DNA of 64,000 nucleotides, taken from Campylobacter showae. GTDB lineage: Bacteria; Campylobacterota; Campylobacteria; Campylobacterales; Campylobacteraceae. The stretch is taken from contig NZ_CP012544.1 of the NCBI RefSeq assembly GCF_004803815.1, positions 496,001 to 560,000 of the forward strand. Direction: 5' to 3'. Shown here piece by piece: positions 17,921-36,691 of this stretch (position 1 is the stretch's first letter; the number at the start of each line of letters is the position of its first letter). The translations under genes were made by a program, and so were the position numbers. A model generated the notes under the pieces. That model worked only from the letters and a program-made list of their open reading frames with translations, searched no databases and was not told where the DNA came from.

Positions 17921-17973
17921 AAGGAGGCGACGCCTCCTTATTTAATTTTTACAAAGATGCCGCAGACGTGCGG
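17921..17973 (+). terminator. Tandem hairpins (attenuator) between rplL and rpoB
   Basis: AAGGAGGC (17921-17928) pairs with GCCTCCTT (17932-17939), followed by ATTTAATTTTT. A second stem, CCGCA (17960-17964) with TGCGG (17969-17973), follows. The position matches the E. coli rplL-rpoB attenuator, which lowers polymerase subunit expression relative to ribosomal proteins. Confidence 0.75.
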
Positions 17974-18009
17974 TTATTTACTTTCTTTCAAACTTATACC
18001 ATGAGGTAG

Positions 18010-26650
<8,641 letters not shown>

Positions 26651-26662
26651 AATTTAACCCCC

Positions 26663-26690
26663 AAGCCTCGCTAAATTCGGCGAGGCTTAA
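26663..26690 (+). terminator. Probable terminator after rpoC
   Basis: AAGCCTCGC (26663-26671) pairs with GCGAGGCTT (26680-26688), a 9-bp stem with an 8-nt loop, 13 bases after the rpoC stop. The T tract after it is weak (AAATTTACC). Confidence 0.65.
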
Positions 26691-26755
26691 ATTTACCTCG
26701 CTTTAAAACTAATCAGATAAAATCAATCCTTTAAATTTGAAAATTTGGAGTAAAA

Positions 26756-27145
26756 ATGAAAAATTTCGATTTGGGAATTTTATTTGCGAGATTGGGGCTT
26801 GGTGTCTGTCTTTTTATGCACGGATTTGCGAAAATTTTACACGGCATAGGCGGCGTAAAAAGTATTTTAACAAAAGCCGGCTTGCCTGAAGTTATGGCTT
26901 ACGGCTCCTATGTCGGTGAAGTTGTTGCTCCGATAATGATAATTCTAGAGATATTTTCAAGGATCGGCACGCTACTCGTAATCGGCACGAGCCTAACGAT
27001 AATGTACGCCTATCACGGGCTTGGAAATTTGCTAGATCTTGCAAGCACTGGCGGCTTCAAGGCTGAAATTTTATATCTTTACATCGCCTTGTCGCTCTGC
27101 ATCATCTTTAACGGAAGCGGAAAATACGCGATTAGAAAAGATTAG
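26756..27145 (+). CDS. DoxX-family membrane protein
   Basis: 129 residues with four predicted membrane helices (about 7-25, 45-65, 72-90 and 100-120). The DoxX pattern is present: LFARLGLGVCLFMHGFAKI at the start and a final short cytoplasmic tail. Family members are quinone-related or of unknown role; no substrate can be read here. It stands alone between the rpo and str operons, with a GATAAAAT promoter-like box at 26716-26723 and a TTGGAGTAAAA site before ATG 26756. Confidence 0.85.
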   Translation: MKNFDLGILFARLGLGVCLFMHGFAKILHGIGGVKSILTKAGLPEVMAYGSYVGEVVAPIMIILEIFSRIGTLLVIGTSLTIMYAYHGLGNLLDLASTGGFKAEILYLYIALSLCIIFNGSGKYAIRKD

Positions 27146-27244
27146 TGCGATAAAATTCAGCATTAAAGATGAAATTTACCTTATATTAAGCCAAATTTAA
27201 ATAAAATCAAGTCTTTTTAATAAATTTAGTCGAAAGGAATTACT

Positions 27245-27652
27245 GTGCCAACCATTAATCAATTGGTCAGAAAAGAGCGCAAGAAAGTGACTTTTAAGTC
27301 AAAATCTCCAGCGCTAAAAGAGTGTCCTCAAAGAAGAGGAGTTTGCACCAGGGTCTATACTACGACTCCTAAAAAACCAAACTCGGCTTTGAGAAAAGTT
27401 GCCAAAGTTAGGCTTACAAGCGGATTTGAAGTAATCAGCTATATCGGCGGTGAAGGTCACAACCTACAAGAACACAGCATCGTGCTAGTGCGCGGCGGTC
27501 GTGTTAAAGACTTACCGGGCGTTAAATACCACATCGTACGCGGCGCTCTTGATACAGCAGGCGTTGCGAAAAGAACTGTTTCTCGCTCAAAATACGGCGC
27601 TAAACGTCCAAAACCTGGTCAGGCAGCAGCCGCAGCAGGTAAAAAGAAATAA
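27245..27652 (+). CDS. rpsL: 30S ribosomal protein S12
   Basis: Start is GTG 27245 ([13 protein letters not shown] follows). Decoding-centre residues look wild type: the lysine in [12 protein letters not shown] and the lysine in [11 protein letters not shown], both sites of streptomycin-resistance mutations in other species. The C-terminus has an Ala-rich tail ending in three lysines (AAAAGKKK), making it 135 residues, somewhat longer than E. coli (124). First gene of the str operon. Confidence 0.97.
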   Translation: MPTINQLVRKERKKVTFKSKSPALKECPQRRGVCTRVYTTTPKKPNSALRKVAKVRLTSGFEVISYIGGEGHNLQEHSIVLVRGGRVKDLPGVKYHIVRGALDTAGVAKRTVSRSKYGAKRPKPGQAAAAAGKKK

Positions 27653-27715
27653 AAATTTAGGTTCGCAGACCATGCTATTAGCGGCATAGGTTTGAGTAAA
27701 ATTTATAAAATTTGA

Positions 27716-28198
<483 letters not shown>

Positions 28199-28210
28199 GA
28201 GGAGGCTAGT

Positions 28211-30289
28211 ATGGCAGATAGAAAAACCCCTTTACATATGGTTAGAAACATCGGTATCGCCGCTCACATCGATGCCGGTAAAACTACGACCAGCGAAAGA
28301 ATTTTGTTCTTTACGGGCATGAGTCACAAGATCGGCGAGGTTCACGACGGCGCTGCTACGATGGACTGGATGGAACAAGAAAAAGAGCGCGGCATTACGA
28401 TTACGTCTGCGGCGACTACTTGCTTTTGGAAAGATCACCAGATAAATTTGATCGACACTCCGGGTCACGTCGACTTTACTATCGAAGTTGAGCGTTCTAT
28501 GCGCGTTCTTGACGGTGCCGTTTCGGTATTTTGCTCAGTCGGCGGCGTACAGCCTCAGTCTGAGACCGTTTGGAGACAAGCAAATAAATATCACGTCCCA
28601 AGAATCGTTTTTGTAAATAAAATGGACAGAATCGGCGCAAATTTCTTTAACGTCGAGTCTCAAATCAGAAACCGCCTAAAAGCAAATCCAGTGCCTATTC
28701 AAATTCCTATCGGTGCAGAGGATAACTTTAGAGGCGTGGTCGATCTTGTTAAGATGAAAGCTTACGTTTGGGAAGACGACAAGAAACCGACCGATTATAA
28801 AGAGATAGAAATACCTGCAGAGGTAAAAGACAAAGCCGAAGAGTACCGTGCAAAGCTAATCGAAGCGGTTTCTGAAACCGACGATAGCTTGATGGAGAAA
28901 TTTTTCTCAGGCGAGGAGCTAAGCGAAGAAGAGATCAAAAAAGGGATCAAAGCAGGCTGCTTAAGAATGACGATAACTCCGATGCTTTGCGGAACGGCAT
29001 TTAAAAATAAAGGCATCCAGCCCCTACTTGACGCAGTCGTAGCGTATTTGCCTGCACCGGATGAGATCGAGGCGATCAAAGGCGTTTATGAAGACGGCAG
29101 CGAAGTAACGGTAGAAAGCACTGATAACGGCGAATTTGCGGCTCTTGCGTTTAAGATTATGACCGACCCGTTTGTTGGACAGCTTACCTTTATCCGCGTT
29201 TATCGCGGTAGCCTTGAGAGCGGTAGCTATGCTTACAACACCGTTCAAGACAATAAAGAAAGAATCGGCCGTCTGCTAAAAATGCACTCAAACAAACGTG
29301 AGGAAATTTCGGTTCTTCACGCAGGAGAGATCGGTGCGGTTGTGGGTCTAAAAAATACTCTAACAGGCGATACGCTTGCAAGCGAAAAAGACAAGGTTAT
29401 CCTTGAGAAGATGGATTTTCCTGAGCCGGTTATCAGCGTTGCCGTAGAGCCAAAAACTAAAGCCGACCAAGAAAAAATGGCTATCGCGCTTCAAAAGCTA
29501 GCTCAAGAGGACCCAAGCTTTAGAGTAGGTACCGACGAAGAGAGCGGCCAAACCATTATCAGCGGTATGGGCGAGCTTCATCTTGAGATCATCGTAGATA
29601 GAATGCTACGCGAATTTAAAGTTGATGCCGAAGTAGGTCAGCCGCAAGTTGCATACCGCGAGACTATCCGCAAAACAGTCGAGCAAGAGTATAAATACGC
29701 TAAACAATCAGGCGGTCGCGGTCAGTACGGACACGTATTCTTACGCCTTGAGCCGCTACCTGCGGCTAGCGGATTTGAGTTTGTTAACGACATCAAAGGC
29801 GGTGTAGTTCCTAAAGAGTACATCCCTGCGGTTGAAAAAGGCTGCAAAGAGGCACTACAAAGCGGCGTACTTGCCGGCTATCCGGTCGAGGATGTTAAAG
29901 TTACCCTATTTGACGGTAGCTACCACGAGGTCGACTCATCTGAAATGGCGTTTAAGCTTGCCGCTTCTATGGGCTTCAAAGAGGGTGCTAGAAAAGCGGG
30001 TGCGGTTATCCTTGAGCCTATGATGAAGGTTGAGGTTGAGACACCTGAAGACTATATGGGCGACGTTATCGGCGACTTAAATAAACGCCGCGGTCAAGTA
30101 AACTCTATGGACGAGCGCAACGGAAGCAAGATCATCACGGCTTTCTGCCCGCTAGCTCAGATGTTTGGTTACTCTACAGACCTTCGCTCTATGACGCAAG
30201 GTCGCGCGACGTATTCTATGGAATTTGACCACTACGAGGAAGTTCCAAAGAACGTTAGCGAAGAAATTATTAAGAAAAGAAACGGCTAA
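28211..30289 (+). CDS. fusA: Translation elongation factor G
   Basis: GTPase that drives ribosomal translocation. Motifs: [10 protein letters not shown] (P-loop, near 18-27), DTPGHVDFT (G3), NKMDRIGA (G4); domains II-V follow, including the GGRGQYGHV segment of domain IV. Length 692 is typical. An AAGAGGAGG site precedes ATG 28211. No tuf gene follows, unlike the E. coli str operon. Confidence 0.98.
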   Translation: MADRKTPLHMVRNIGIAAHIDAGKTTTSERILFFTGMSHKIGEVHDGAATMDWMEQEKERGITITSAATTCFWKDHQINLIDTPGHVDFTIEVERSMRVLDGAVSVFCSVGGVQPQSETVWRQANKYHVPRIVFVNKMDRIGANFFNVESQIRNRLKANPVPIQIPIGAEDNFRGVVDLVKMKAYVWEDDKKPTDYKEIEIPAEVKDKAEEYRAKLIEAVSETDDSLMEKFFSGEELSEEEIKKGIKAGCLRMTITPMLCGTAFKNKGIQPLLDAVVAYLPAPDEIEAIKGVYEDGSEVTVESTDNGEFAALAFKIMTDPFVGQLTFIRVYRGSLESGSYAYNTVQDNKERIGRLLKMHSNKREEISVLHAGEIGAVVGLKNTLTGDTLASEKDKVILEKMDFPEPVISVAVEPKTKADQEKMAIALQKLAQEDPSFRVGTDEESGQTIISGMGELHLEIIVDRMLREFKVDAEVGQPQVAYRETIRKTVEQEYKYAKQSGGRGQYGHVFLRLEPLPAASGFEFVNDIKGGVVPKEYIPAVEKGCKEALQSGVLAGYPVEDVKVTLFDGSYHEVDSSEMAFKLAASMGFKEGARKAGAVILEPMMKVEVETPEDYMGDVIGDLNKRRGQVNSMDERNGSKIITAFCPLAQMFGYSTDLRSMTQGRATYSMEFDHYEEVPKNVSEEIIKKRNG

Positions 30290-30299
30290 GCCGAATTTA

Positions 30300-30336
30300 G
30301 CGGGGATGCAAATCCTCGCCTTTAAATTTAGTTTTT
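30300..30336 (+). terminator. Terminator of the str operon
   Basis: GCGGGGAT (30300-30307), GCAA loop, ATCCTCGC (30312-30319, one wobble), then an AT-rich run ending GTTTTTC, 11 bases after the fusA stop. Confidence 0.8.
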
Positions 30337-30400
30337 CATTTTACCTATTGCGGTAAAAACAGCTTTTGTTTTACAAAATTTTGACGTATTTTTATTTTTT

Positions 30401-30474
30401 GTCCTCATAGCTCAGCTGGATAGAGCGCAGAATTCCTAATTCTGAGGCCGTGAGTTCGAATCTCGCTGGGGACA
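30401..30474 (+). tRNA. tRNA-Arg (CCU), CCA not encoded
   Basis: 74 nt to the discriminator base. Acceptor GTCCTCA pairs with TGGGGAC (one wobble); anticodon loop TTCCTAA gives CCT; T-arm GAGTTCGAATCTC. The bases after the discriminator A are TTC, so CCA must be added by an enzyme, unlike the other five tRNAs here. Confidence 0.95.
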
Positions 30475-30889
30475 TTCTTTTGGAATATACGAATTCAATC
30501 TCACTTTTTTGTTGAGTATTTGTTGCTTCTTAAACATAATATAGATTTTTAGTTATTTTTTTGATGCCTATCGTGTCTATTCTTTAGCTTGCAAAAATAA
30601 AAAGCTATCTAAATTTTCTGAAACAAGTATTTGTGATATGTTATCGTAGCTATATGGATACAAATTTCTTAATGCAATCTAATATATAATAGTAAGAAAA
30701 TGCAGATAAATTATATAATATAAGCTAAATATCTTATGAATATAATCCATAAATTATAATTATTCAGCAATCATCAGTTAATCAAATAAAAAATCATTTC
30801 CCTCCTTTTTTAGAAAATTATGGTATAATTGGCGATAGTATTCTGTAAAATAGAACACTAAACATCAAGTAACTTTAAAGGAGTCCTTA
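30475..30889 (+). promoter_or_regulatory. AT-rich 415-bp promoter region of the S-layer gene
   Basis: No gene is seen. The best promoter is TATAAT at 30824-30829, with no clear -35 box. At least four more TATAAT-like boxes lie between about 30680 and 30765. The transcript start expected near 30836 coincides with an imperfect stem-loop (30837-30859). An AAAGGAG site (30877-30883) precedes ATG 30890. AT content is far above that of the flanking genes. Confidence 0.7.
30837..30859 (+). promoter_or_regulatory. 5'-terminal stem-loop of the S-layer mRNA
   Basis: AGTATTCT (30837-30844) pairs with AGAACACT (30852-30859) around a 7-nt loop, with one internal A/C mismatch. It starts 7-8 bases after the -10 box, so the stem would be at the extreme 5' end of the mRNA. 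Such stems protect other abundant mRNAs from decay; that role is inferred here. Confidence 0.55.
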
Positions 30890-33800
30890 ATGGCAGTAAC
30901 ACAAGCAGAGGTTGCGCAGCTTTATGTGGCGTTATTTAACAGAGCCCCCGAAGGCGCTGGATTCAAGGCATGGATTAATTTCGGCCACAACAAAACACAG
31001 GCCGAGATAGCCCAATTAATGCTAGAATCCCCGGCAGCTATAGAGTACTATGGCGGCAGAATAGACCAAGACAAAGACTATATAGAGCTTATCTATAAAA
31101 ACATTCTTGGTAAAGATTACACAAAAGATCCTGATGGTATTAACGCATGGGTTAAGCACCTTCAGCTAGGTCATTCAAGAGGCGAGACTCTTGTAAAACT
31201 ATTTGAAGTAGCTCAGTCTGCTGAAGCTAAAGCGGCAGATCCGGTTGCAGCTAAAATTTTCGAAAACAAGACGGCTATTTCAGCTTATATGGCTGAAAAA
31301 ATCGCTAACATAGAAACAAGTGTTTCTGGAAGTTATGATTATAAACCGTTTCAGGAAATTATAAAAACTACGACTGATACCAATTTTGAAGAGCAAAAAG
31401 CAAAAATAGATGCCCTTGCTGCTTCTACGGTACATACCCTCACCACTGAACCAAACGATCTTACCGGTGGAGTTGGACAAGATATTTTTAATGCAGTTGT
31501 GGATTCGTTCGTTGCTACAAATACCCTTAAGCCTACCGATAAAATCGATGGCGGTACAGGTGAGAATACTCTAAATGTTACCGTAAAAGATAATTTTAAT
31601 GGTATGACTACCGGTTTTATCAAAAATATCGATAACCTAAATTTGACAAGCACCGCTACAACTCAAAAAACTTTCAATGCTCGCAATATAGAGGGCCTTA
31701 AGAAAGTAAGTTTAGATAGCCAAAATGGTATAAATTTCATAAATCCTCACAATTTAGTCGATTTAACCATTGAGAATCTAAAAAGCAGTACAGAGTCGTT
31801 TAAATTAAATTATAACACCGGAACTATCGCTGGCACAAATGATACGCAAAATTTAACATTAGATAATGTAAATTTGCATAAAAATGCTATAGATAACGTG
31901 GTCGGCGTTGCAGGTACAGGTATAGATATCCCGAATATCGAAAATTTGAATATAACTACAAAAGGCGAGAAAAGTACTGTATTTATAAAATCAGGCGATA
32001 ATACAAACCACTATAAAACAATATCTGTTAAAGGTACTACCGATGTTAAGCTTATGGTGGAAAGCGATCGCTTAGAAAAGGTCGATGCTTCTGCTTTTAC
32101 TCACAATTTAGAGTATGAGTTTAACCCTAGTCAACACACTCCTATCGGTGCTACAAATGTTATAAAAGGCGGCAGCGGTAACGACACTATAAAGCTTGAC
32201 TTTAAAGATGTAGACGCAACAAATAAAACAAATTTCGATATAGACGGCGGTGCTGGTAAAGATACGTTAAATATCGAAAGATTAAAAGCAAAAGAGAACA
32301 AATTTACCGTAAACAACATAGAAAAGGTAAATATACAAAAAGTAGACACCGGTACGGCAAATGATACTGCAAGTATAGATTTTGCTGGCTCAGACGTAAC
32401 GGCTCTTAACACCACAAAAACAAAGAGCAACCTAGTAGTTACAAACTCTACTATAAAAAGCGTTACGGTAGACAAGCCTGATCCGGAAAATACCGATGTA
32501 GCCTCTGGCCCTTACGGTAGAGTCGAGTTTAAAAACGGTTATTTACAAGAGATCAATATAACAAACACAATCGACCCTCAAGACGTTAACGGCAATGCTA
32601 TCATAAATGCTGTTACTCCTGGACTTCGCAGCCAGGTTACAGCTTATGTAGCTGCTGACGAGAGCGAAAGAGTAACCGTAAACGTAGATAAAAACGTATA
32701 TGCTCAAAAGATCGGCGGAGCCGGCGCTACCGCTGCTTGGGTAGACTCAAACAAAATGCATGCAAACGAAGGTATAGGCATCATAGCTCCAAAAGCTAAA
32801 GATATAACCGTAAATTTCAACTCTATCGGTACATATGGTAATAGCGTAGCTAACATTACGGGCATGAGCCTTACAAACATAGCGGTTCATGATCTATCTT
32901 CTACTATTCCGTTGCCACCGAAGACTCTTGAGAAACTAACCGTAAATTCAAAGTCAAGCATTCTAAGTAACCTAGATGCTACTTTCTTTGAGAAGCTAAA
33001 AGCTTTCAACATTAATACCGATGACAACTTTGACGCTTACGGCACTAGAGAGTTTAATGACATCGAGCAGATCAACGCTAGAGGTCTTGCTTCAAATAAT
33101 ATCAAAACCGGTAATGTTTATTTCGTGGATAACATAATCGGTAAAGGTACTTCAGCGGCTGCTGCTGCTACTCAGTCTATAGCCATCACTGCTGAGCACC
33201 TAAATTCATTTAAGGCAAGCAAGGGTATATTTACAAAAGGTTCTATTTCTGTAACCTTGAATGACATTGGCGGTAACGTCGAGATGGTAAACGGCATAAA
33301 CAATATAACCACTGCTGCAAACAACCCGACTACCGGTTCTACAATGAAGGGCTATTTTGATTCCACTCCTACGACTTGGAACTTCCAGTACGCAACAGCT
33401 GATAACTCTATCGTTACCGAAGGTACGTTTAGCGTAAACGGTAACAACATTACAAATCTTTTGATAGGTAATATAGCTGCAAGAGATATAGAGATCAATC
33501 CTGGCAATGCAAGAGGCAATGTTAGCATTGCAAGCGGCGGCGGACAGTATACTAGCTCATCTTCGTATACGAATTCGGTGGGTAAAGTCGGTAACGACAA
33601 AACCATAAACAATACGATAGATATGTCTCAAATGGCAGGCTCATATAACATAGGCGAGCTGTTTGGACAAAATGTTAATTTCAAAGGAGCTGTATTTACT
33701 AGGCCTACGTATTATAGCCCTGAAATAGACACCGGACTAGCTAGCGATAGATGGAATACCGGTCAAGGCTCAACTCCAAATGCGATTAAAGTAAATTTCG

Positions 33801-36313
33801 GCGGAGCTAGAACCGGAACAAATCCTGGAGATAAGCAAGATGTCGTAAATCTTAACGTAAGCGGCGTCCAGACCGGTGAGAAAACCGATGTTTATGTCAA
33901 ATTTGATGACGGTACGGCTTCTCCTAACGACCTTAAAAAATTTGTCGCTAAGGGCGAAAACATAAACCTTATAGTAAATCCTAAATTTAACACTGCGACT
34001 ACTTCAAAGCTAGAGACTATCGATCTAAGCGAAGTAAAAGCAGGATCTACTTCGTGGGTAAATCTATCTACCGTTCCTTATAGCACGGATACGACGAGCC
34101 ATAGCGGATCTACTAATTCAGGTTATAGCACTTGGCACAATAGTACCGCAAATCAAGGTTTCGGCAATGCAGGCAACTCAAATCTAAAAAATCCTCTTTC
34201 AGACAACTACGGCACCGCGTCTACAGCTAACTTTAAGGCTACTTCAACATTACCTGATTTTGGTACTAGAGCTGGCGTTACTGGTAACGATGTGCCTACT
34301 TTCAACGGTACTAAGTGGAGCCATAAAAATGTCGACGGAACAACTACAAACTTAACAAGACCGTCTACTGAACTAGTAAGAGAAAAGAGTGACCTAGGCA
34401 CAAATGCTCACGAGAAACTTAAGGAGATCAAGGGTACTCAAGGTAACGACGTGGTATTGCTAGCTAACGATATGGCTGCAAATAACGGTACCGGTAAGCT
34501 AAACGTAGATCTAGGCGACGGAGACGACATCATCCACGTAGGTACTTTGGCGACAAACACCGAGATCATCATCGACGGCGGCAAAGGACGCGATCTGTTT
34601 GACGTAAGTAGAGCAAAAACCGATGCTAGCGTAAGTAAAATCGTAACTATCAAAAATATTGAGGCTGGCGATAGAATCAAACTTGCCGACTGGTTTGCGC
34701 ACGGCTATGATCCTAAAGACCCTACCGGCGACAACAAAGATGCTGTTTATACAAATTCGCAGTTCCATACTAGAAACGCCACGGATATCAAGGTAAAATT
34801 CTATGACTATAACCACCCTGGAACTACAGGCGACAATAACCCGGCTACAAACGGTAGATATTTCCATACCGAGGTTGCTAATAACAAACTAGCTAAAGAC
34901 GTCCAACATGTAACTCCTGTCTACGATAAACCTGTAGATATCACCGGTAGTACCGTAAACGGACAAAACGATACGTCTACAACCCCTCCAAGTAGTAAAG
35001 TAACCGGTTATGAATACTCTACAAACACTAAACCTACTATACTCCCTGGCGTAGAAAAAGGCGTAGTATCTCAATCCGGTACAGACGGTCATGCCGGCGG
35101 TGACAGATATGAGTATACTGCTAAATACGGCGACCTCGCATGGCAGACAGGTACCGCTACAAATGACAAAACTATCGTAGCGAGCGGTAGCCAAAATATC
35201 TCCGTGGGCGGAAAAAATGCGGACGGTCAGTATGCTACTGAAACATTCCTAAACGGCGCTACAAAACCGTTTGTAGAGACTGGTTCCGCTCCTATTACGG
35301 CTGACTTGTCTACTACTAAGAGCACTGGCGTAAGTTTAACGGGCGTTAGCTATAATAGTGTTCCGAGCAATTGGATCTCAGGTCACTCTAGCGGTACTCC
35401 TCCAACCGGCACAACATGGGTTGATTGGACCGTTACGAAAGTCGATGGCACTACGGCTCAGTATCATAACCATACTGGCAACATTGCGTCCGACCCTACT
35501 GCTTCGGTACCTGCAGCCACTTGGCGTTTAAATACAGACGGTAAATTTTACGAGCTTGGCGCAGGGCAAAACCAACACACTATCGTGAACGGCGTGCTAT
35601 ATTCTAACGAATACACCGATGCTCACGGTGTTCACGGTACTGCCGGCGCGGTTCTTGGCGGTACGCCTATCTCGGCCCACGGCAACGTAATCATACAAGG
35701 CTCAGGCGTAGCGGGACAAATAGGACCTGCCGCAACGGCGCCTACTGCTACAAACCTAAGAAAAGCCGTCGTCATAGAGACGTCCAATACAAGCGATAAG
35801 TATATAAGCAATATCAGCAGTAGCGATAAGTCTATATACGATGCGCACAATATCGTAAAACTAACCGTAAACTCTAAACTTACCGATTTGAGTACGGTTG
35901 CCGGCCTAGATACTCTAGTCCAAGCGGTAAATCACGCCATAGCTCACAATAGACTATGGAATGATACTACTCAAGTTAGAGACGACGGTCTTAGATTTAG
36001 CGCGACTTACTATAGCGATGCAGACGGCGCTACTACGTGGGGTCAAACTGTAAGCGGCTATGTAAGACACATCAACTGGGGTGGCGGCGATAACGGATAT
36101 TACGACGCTCACAACGATAGACTATATGCGTTCTCTTGGAAGGGCGATACATACCTAGTTTATGATAAAAAAGCTGTAGCTGCAGGCACTACCAATTCGA
36201 TAGGTACTGAAGACACTATCGTAAGACTTGCCGGTGTAAACCTAGAAAACCTAAAATACACCGTTGATCCTGAAAAAGGTACTATCACTATCGATAGTCT
36301 CGATCAGGCTTAA
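30890..36313 (+). CDS. Giant S-layer / RTX-like surface protein with DUF4214 domains
   Basis: 1807 residues, no N-terminal signal peptide and no cysteine found. Residues 6-56 (VAQLYVALFNRAPEGAGF...) and 63-113 (LIYKNILGKDY...) look like two DUF4214 units. RTX-like calcium motifs occur at 219-230 (DGGTGENTLNV), 427-438 (GGSGNDTIKLDF), 453 on (GGAGKDTLNI), 1208 on (LGDGDDIIHVG) and 1228 on (IDGGKGRDLFDV). Between them lie about 750 Thr/Asn/Ser-rich residues. The C-terminus (GDTYLVYDKK ... EDTIVRLAGVNLENL) resembles the uncleaved secretion signal of type I exported proteins. C. rectus and C. showae make S-layers of this kind; their published C. rectus protein is shorter (1361 residues, from memory). 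No exporter genes are adjacent. It has its own promoter and terminator, as expected for a very abundant protein. Confidence 0.85.
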   Translation: MAVTQAEVAQLYVALFNRAPEGAGFKAWINFGHNKTQAEIAQLMLESPAAIEYYGGRIDQDKDYIELIYKNILGKDYTKDPDGINAWVKHLQLGHSRGETLVKLFEVAQSAEAKAADPVAAKIFENKTAISAYMAEKIANIETSVSGSYDYKPFQEIIKTTTDTNFEEQKAKIDALAASTVHTLTTEPNDLTGGVGQDIFNAVVDSFVATNTLKPTDKIDGGTGENTLNVTVKDNFNGMTTGFIKNIDNLNLTSTATTQKTFNARNIEGLKKVSLDSQNGINFINPHNLVDLTIENLKSSTESFKLNYNTGTIAGTNDTQNLTLDNVNLHKNAIDNVVGVAGTGIDIPNIENLNITTKGEKSTVFIKSGDNTNHYKTISVKGTTDVKLMVESDRLEKVDASAFTHNLEYEFNPSQHTPIGATNVIKGGSGNDTIKLDFKDVDATNKTNFDIDGGAGKDTLNIERLKAKENKFTVNNIEKVNIQKVDTGTANDTASIDFAGSDVTALNTTKTKSNLVVTNSTIKSVTVDKPDPENTDVASGPYGRVEFKNGYLQEINITNTIDPQDVNGNAIINAVTPGLRSQVTAYVAADESERVTVNVDKNVYAQKIGGAGATAAWVDSNKMHANEGIGIIAPKAKDITVNFNSIGTYGNSVANITGMSLTNIAVHDLSSTIPLPPKTLEKLTVNSKSSILSNLDATFFEKLKAFNINTDDNFDAYGTREFNDIEQINARGLASNNIKTGNVYFVDNIIGKGTSAAAAATQSIAITAEHLNSFKASKGIFTKGSISVTLNDIGGNVEMVNGINNITTAANNPTTGSTMKGYFDSTPTTWNFQYATADNSIVTEGTFSVNGNNITNLLIGNIAARDIEINPGNARGNVSIASGGGQYTSSSSYTNSVGKVGNDKTINNTIDMSQMAGSYNIGELFGQNVNFKGAVFTRPTYYSPEIDTGLASDRWNTGQGSTPNAIKVNFGGARTGTNPGDKQDVVNLNVSGVQTGEKTDVYVKFDDGTASPNDLKKFVAKGENINLIVNPKFNTATTSKLETIDLSEVKAGSTSWVNLSTVPYSTDTTSHSGSTNSGYSTWHNSTANQGFGNAGNSNLKNPLSDNYGTASTANFKATSTLPDFGTRAGVTGNDVPTFNGTKWSHKNVDGTTTNLTRPSTELVREKSDLGTNAHEKLKEIKGTQGNDVVLLANDMAANNGTGKLNVDLGDGDDIIHVGTLATNTEIIIDGGKGRDLFDVSRAKTDASVSKIVTIKNIEAGDRIKLADWFAHGYDPKDPTGDNKDAVYTNSQFHTRNATDIKVKFYDYNHPGTTGDNNPATNGRYFHTEVANNKLAKDVQHVTPVYDKPVDITGSTVNGQNDTSTTPPSSKVTGYEYSTNTKPTILPGVEKGVVSQSGTDGHAGGDRYEYTAKYGDLAWQTGTATNDKTIVASGSQNISVGGKNADGQYATETFLNGATKPFVETGSAPITADLSTTKSTGVSLTGVSYNSVPSNWISGHSSGTPPTGTTWVDWTVTKVDGTTAQYHNHTGNIASDPTASVPAATWRLNTDGKFYELGAGQNQHTIVNGVLYSNEYTDAHGVHGTAGAVLGGTPISAHGNVIIQGSGVAGQIGPAATAPTATNLRKAVVIETSNTSDKYISNISSSDKSIYDAHNIVKLTVNSKLTDLSTVAGLDTLVQAVNHAIAHNRLWNDTTQVRDDGLRFSATYYSDADGATTWGQTVSGYVRHINWGGGDNGYYDAHNDRLYAFSWKGDTYLVYDKKAVAAGTTNSIGTEDTIVRLAGVNLENLKYTVDPEKGTITIDSLDQA

Positions 36314-36321
36314 TCTTCTCT

Positions 36322-36350
36322 CAGGCGGCTTATGCCGCCTGATTTTTTAT
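36322..36350 (+). terminator. Strong terminator after the S-layer gene
   Basis: CAGGCGGC (36322-36329), TTAT loop, GCCGCCTG (36334-36341), then ATTTTTTAT; 8 bases after the stop codon. Confidence 0.92.
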
Positions 36351-36691
36351 CTGACTTTATCTTCGTATTATTTTTAGTAGTTTTTTATTTTATAGCCCTT
36401 AATCCGCCCAAACCCAACCACACCAAATTTGATTTTATTTTCATTCCACCCCTACCCCGATATAATCACGTCTTTAGGCTAAATAAATCTTTAAATATTA
36501 CTAATAAATTGCAAATTACACCTTCATTTAAGCTTATTCTTTAAAGTTAAGTCCTATAATAACACTAGCTAAAATAAATTTAATCTAAGGAGGACGCCCA
36601 AAAGACGCCAAAAGTAATAAAGGTATTTAGAGTAGAGTCGTAAATTAAAGATTTACAAGTAGATAGCTAACATAAATTTAAAGGAGAAGCT
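36351..36691 (+). promoter_or_regulatory. Spacer and 5' leader of the flavoprotein gene
   Basis: TATAAT at 36555-36560 is the likely -10 box, giving a leader of about 125 nt. The leader holds an AAGGAGG (36587-36593) with no start codon in reach and a repeated GACGCC (36593-36598, 36604-36609). The true ribosome site AAGGAG (36681-36686) precedes ATG 36692. CCAAAAGACGCC (36598-36609) is the exact reverse complement of 38254-38265 downstream of the gene. Confidence 0.6.

Noticed and set aside
32131-35850. Several leftward open frames inside the S-layer gene
   Set aside because: They are shadows of the Thr/Val-rich codons of the S-layer gene and lack start signals.
36332-36544. Open frame of 70 codons after the S-layer terminator
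   Set aside because: It starts inside the terminator hairpin, has no ribosome site, and its Phe/Pro/Leu-rich product looks like translated AT-rich spacer.
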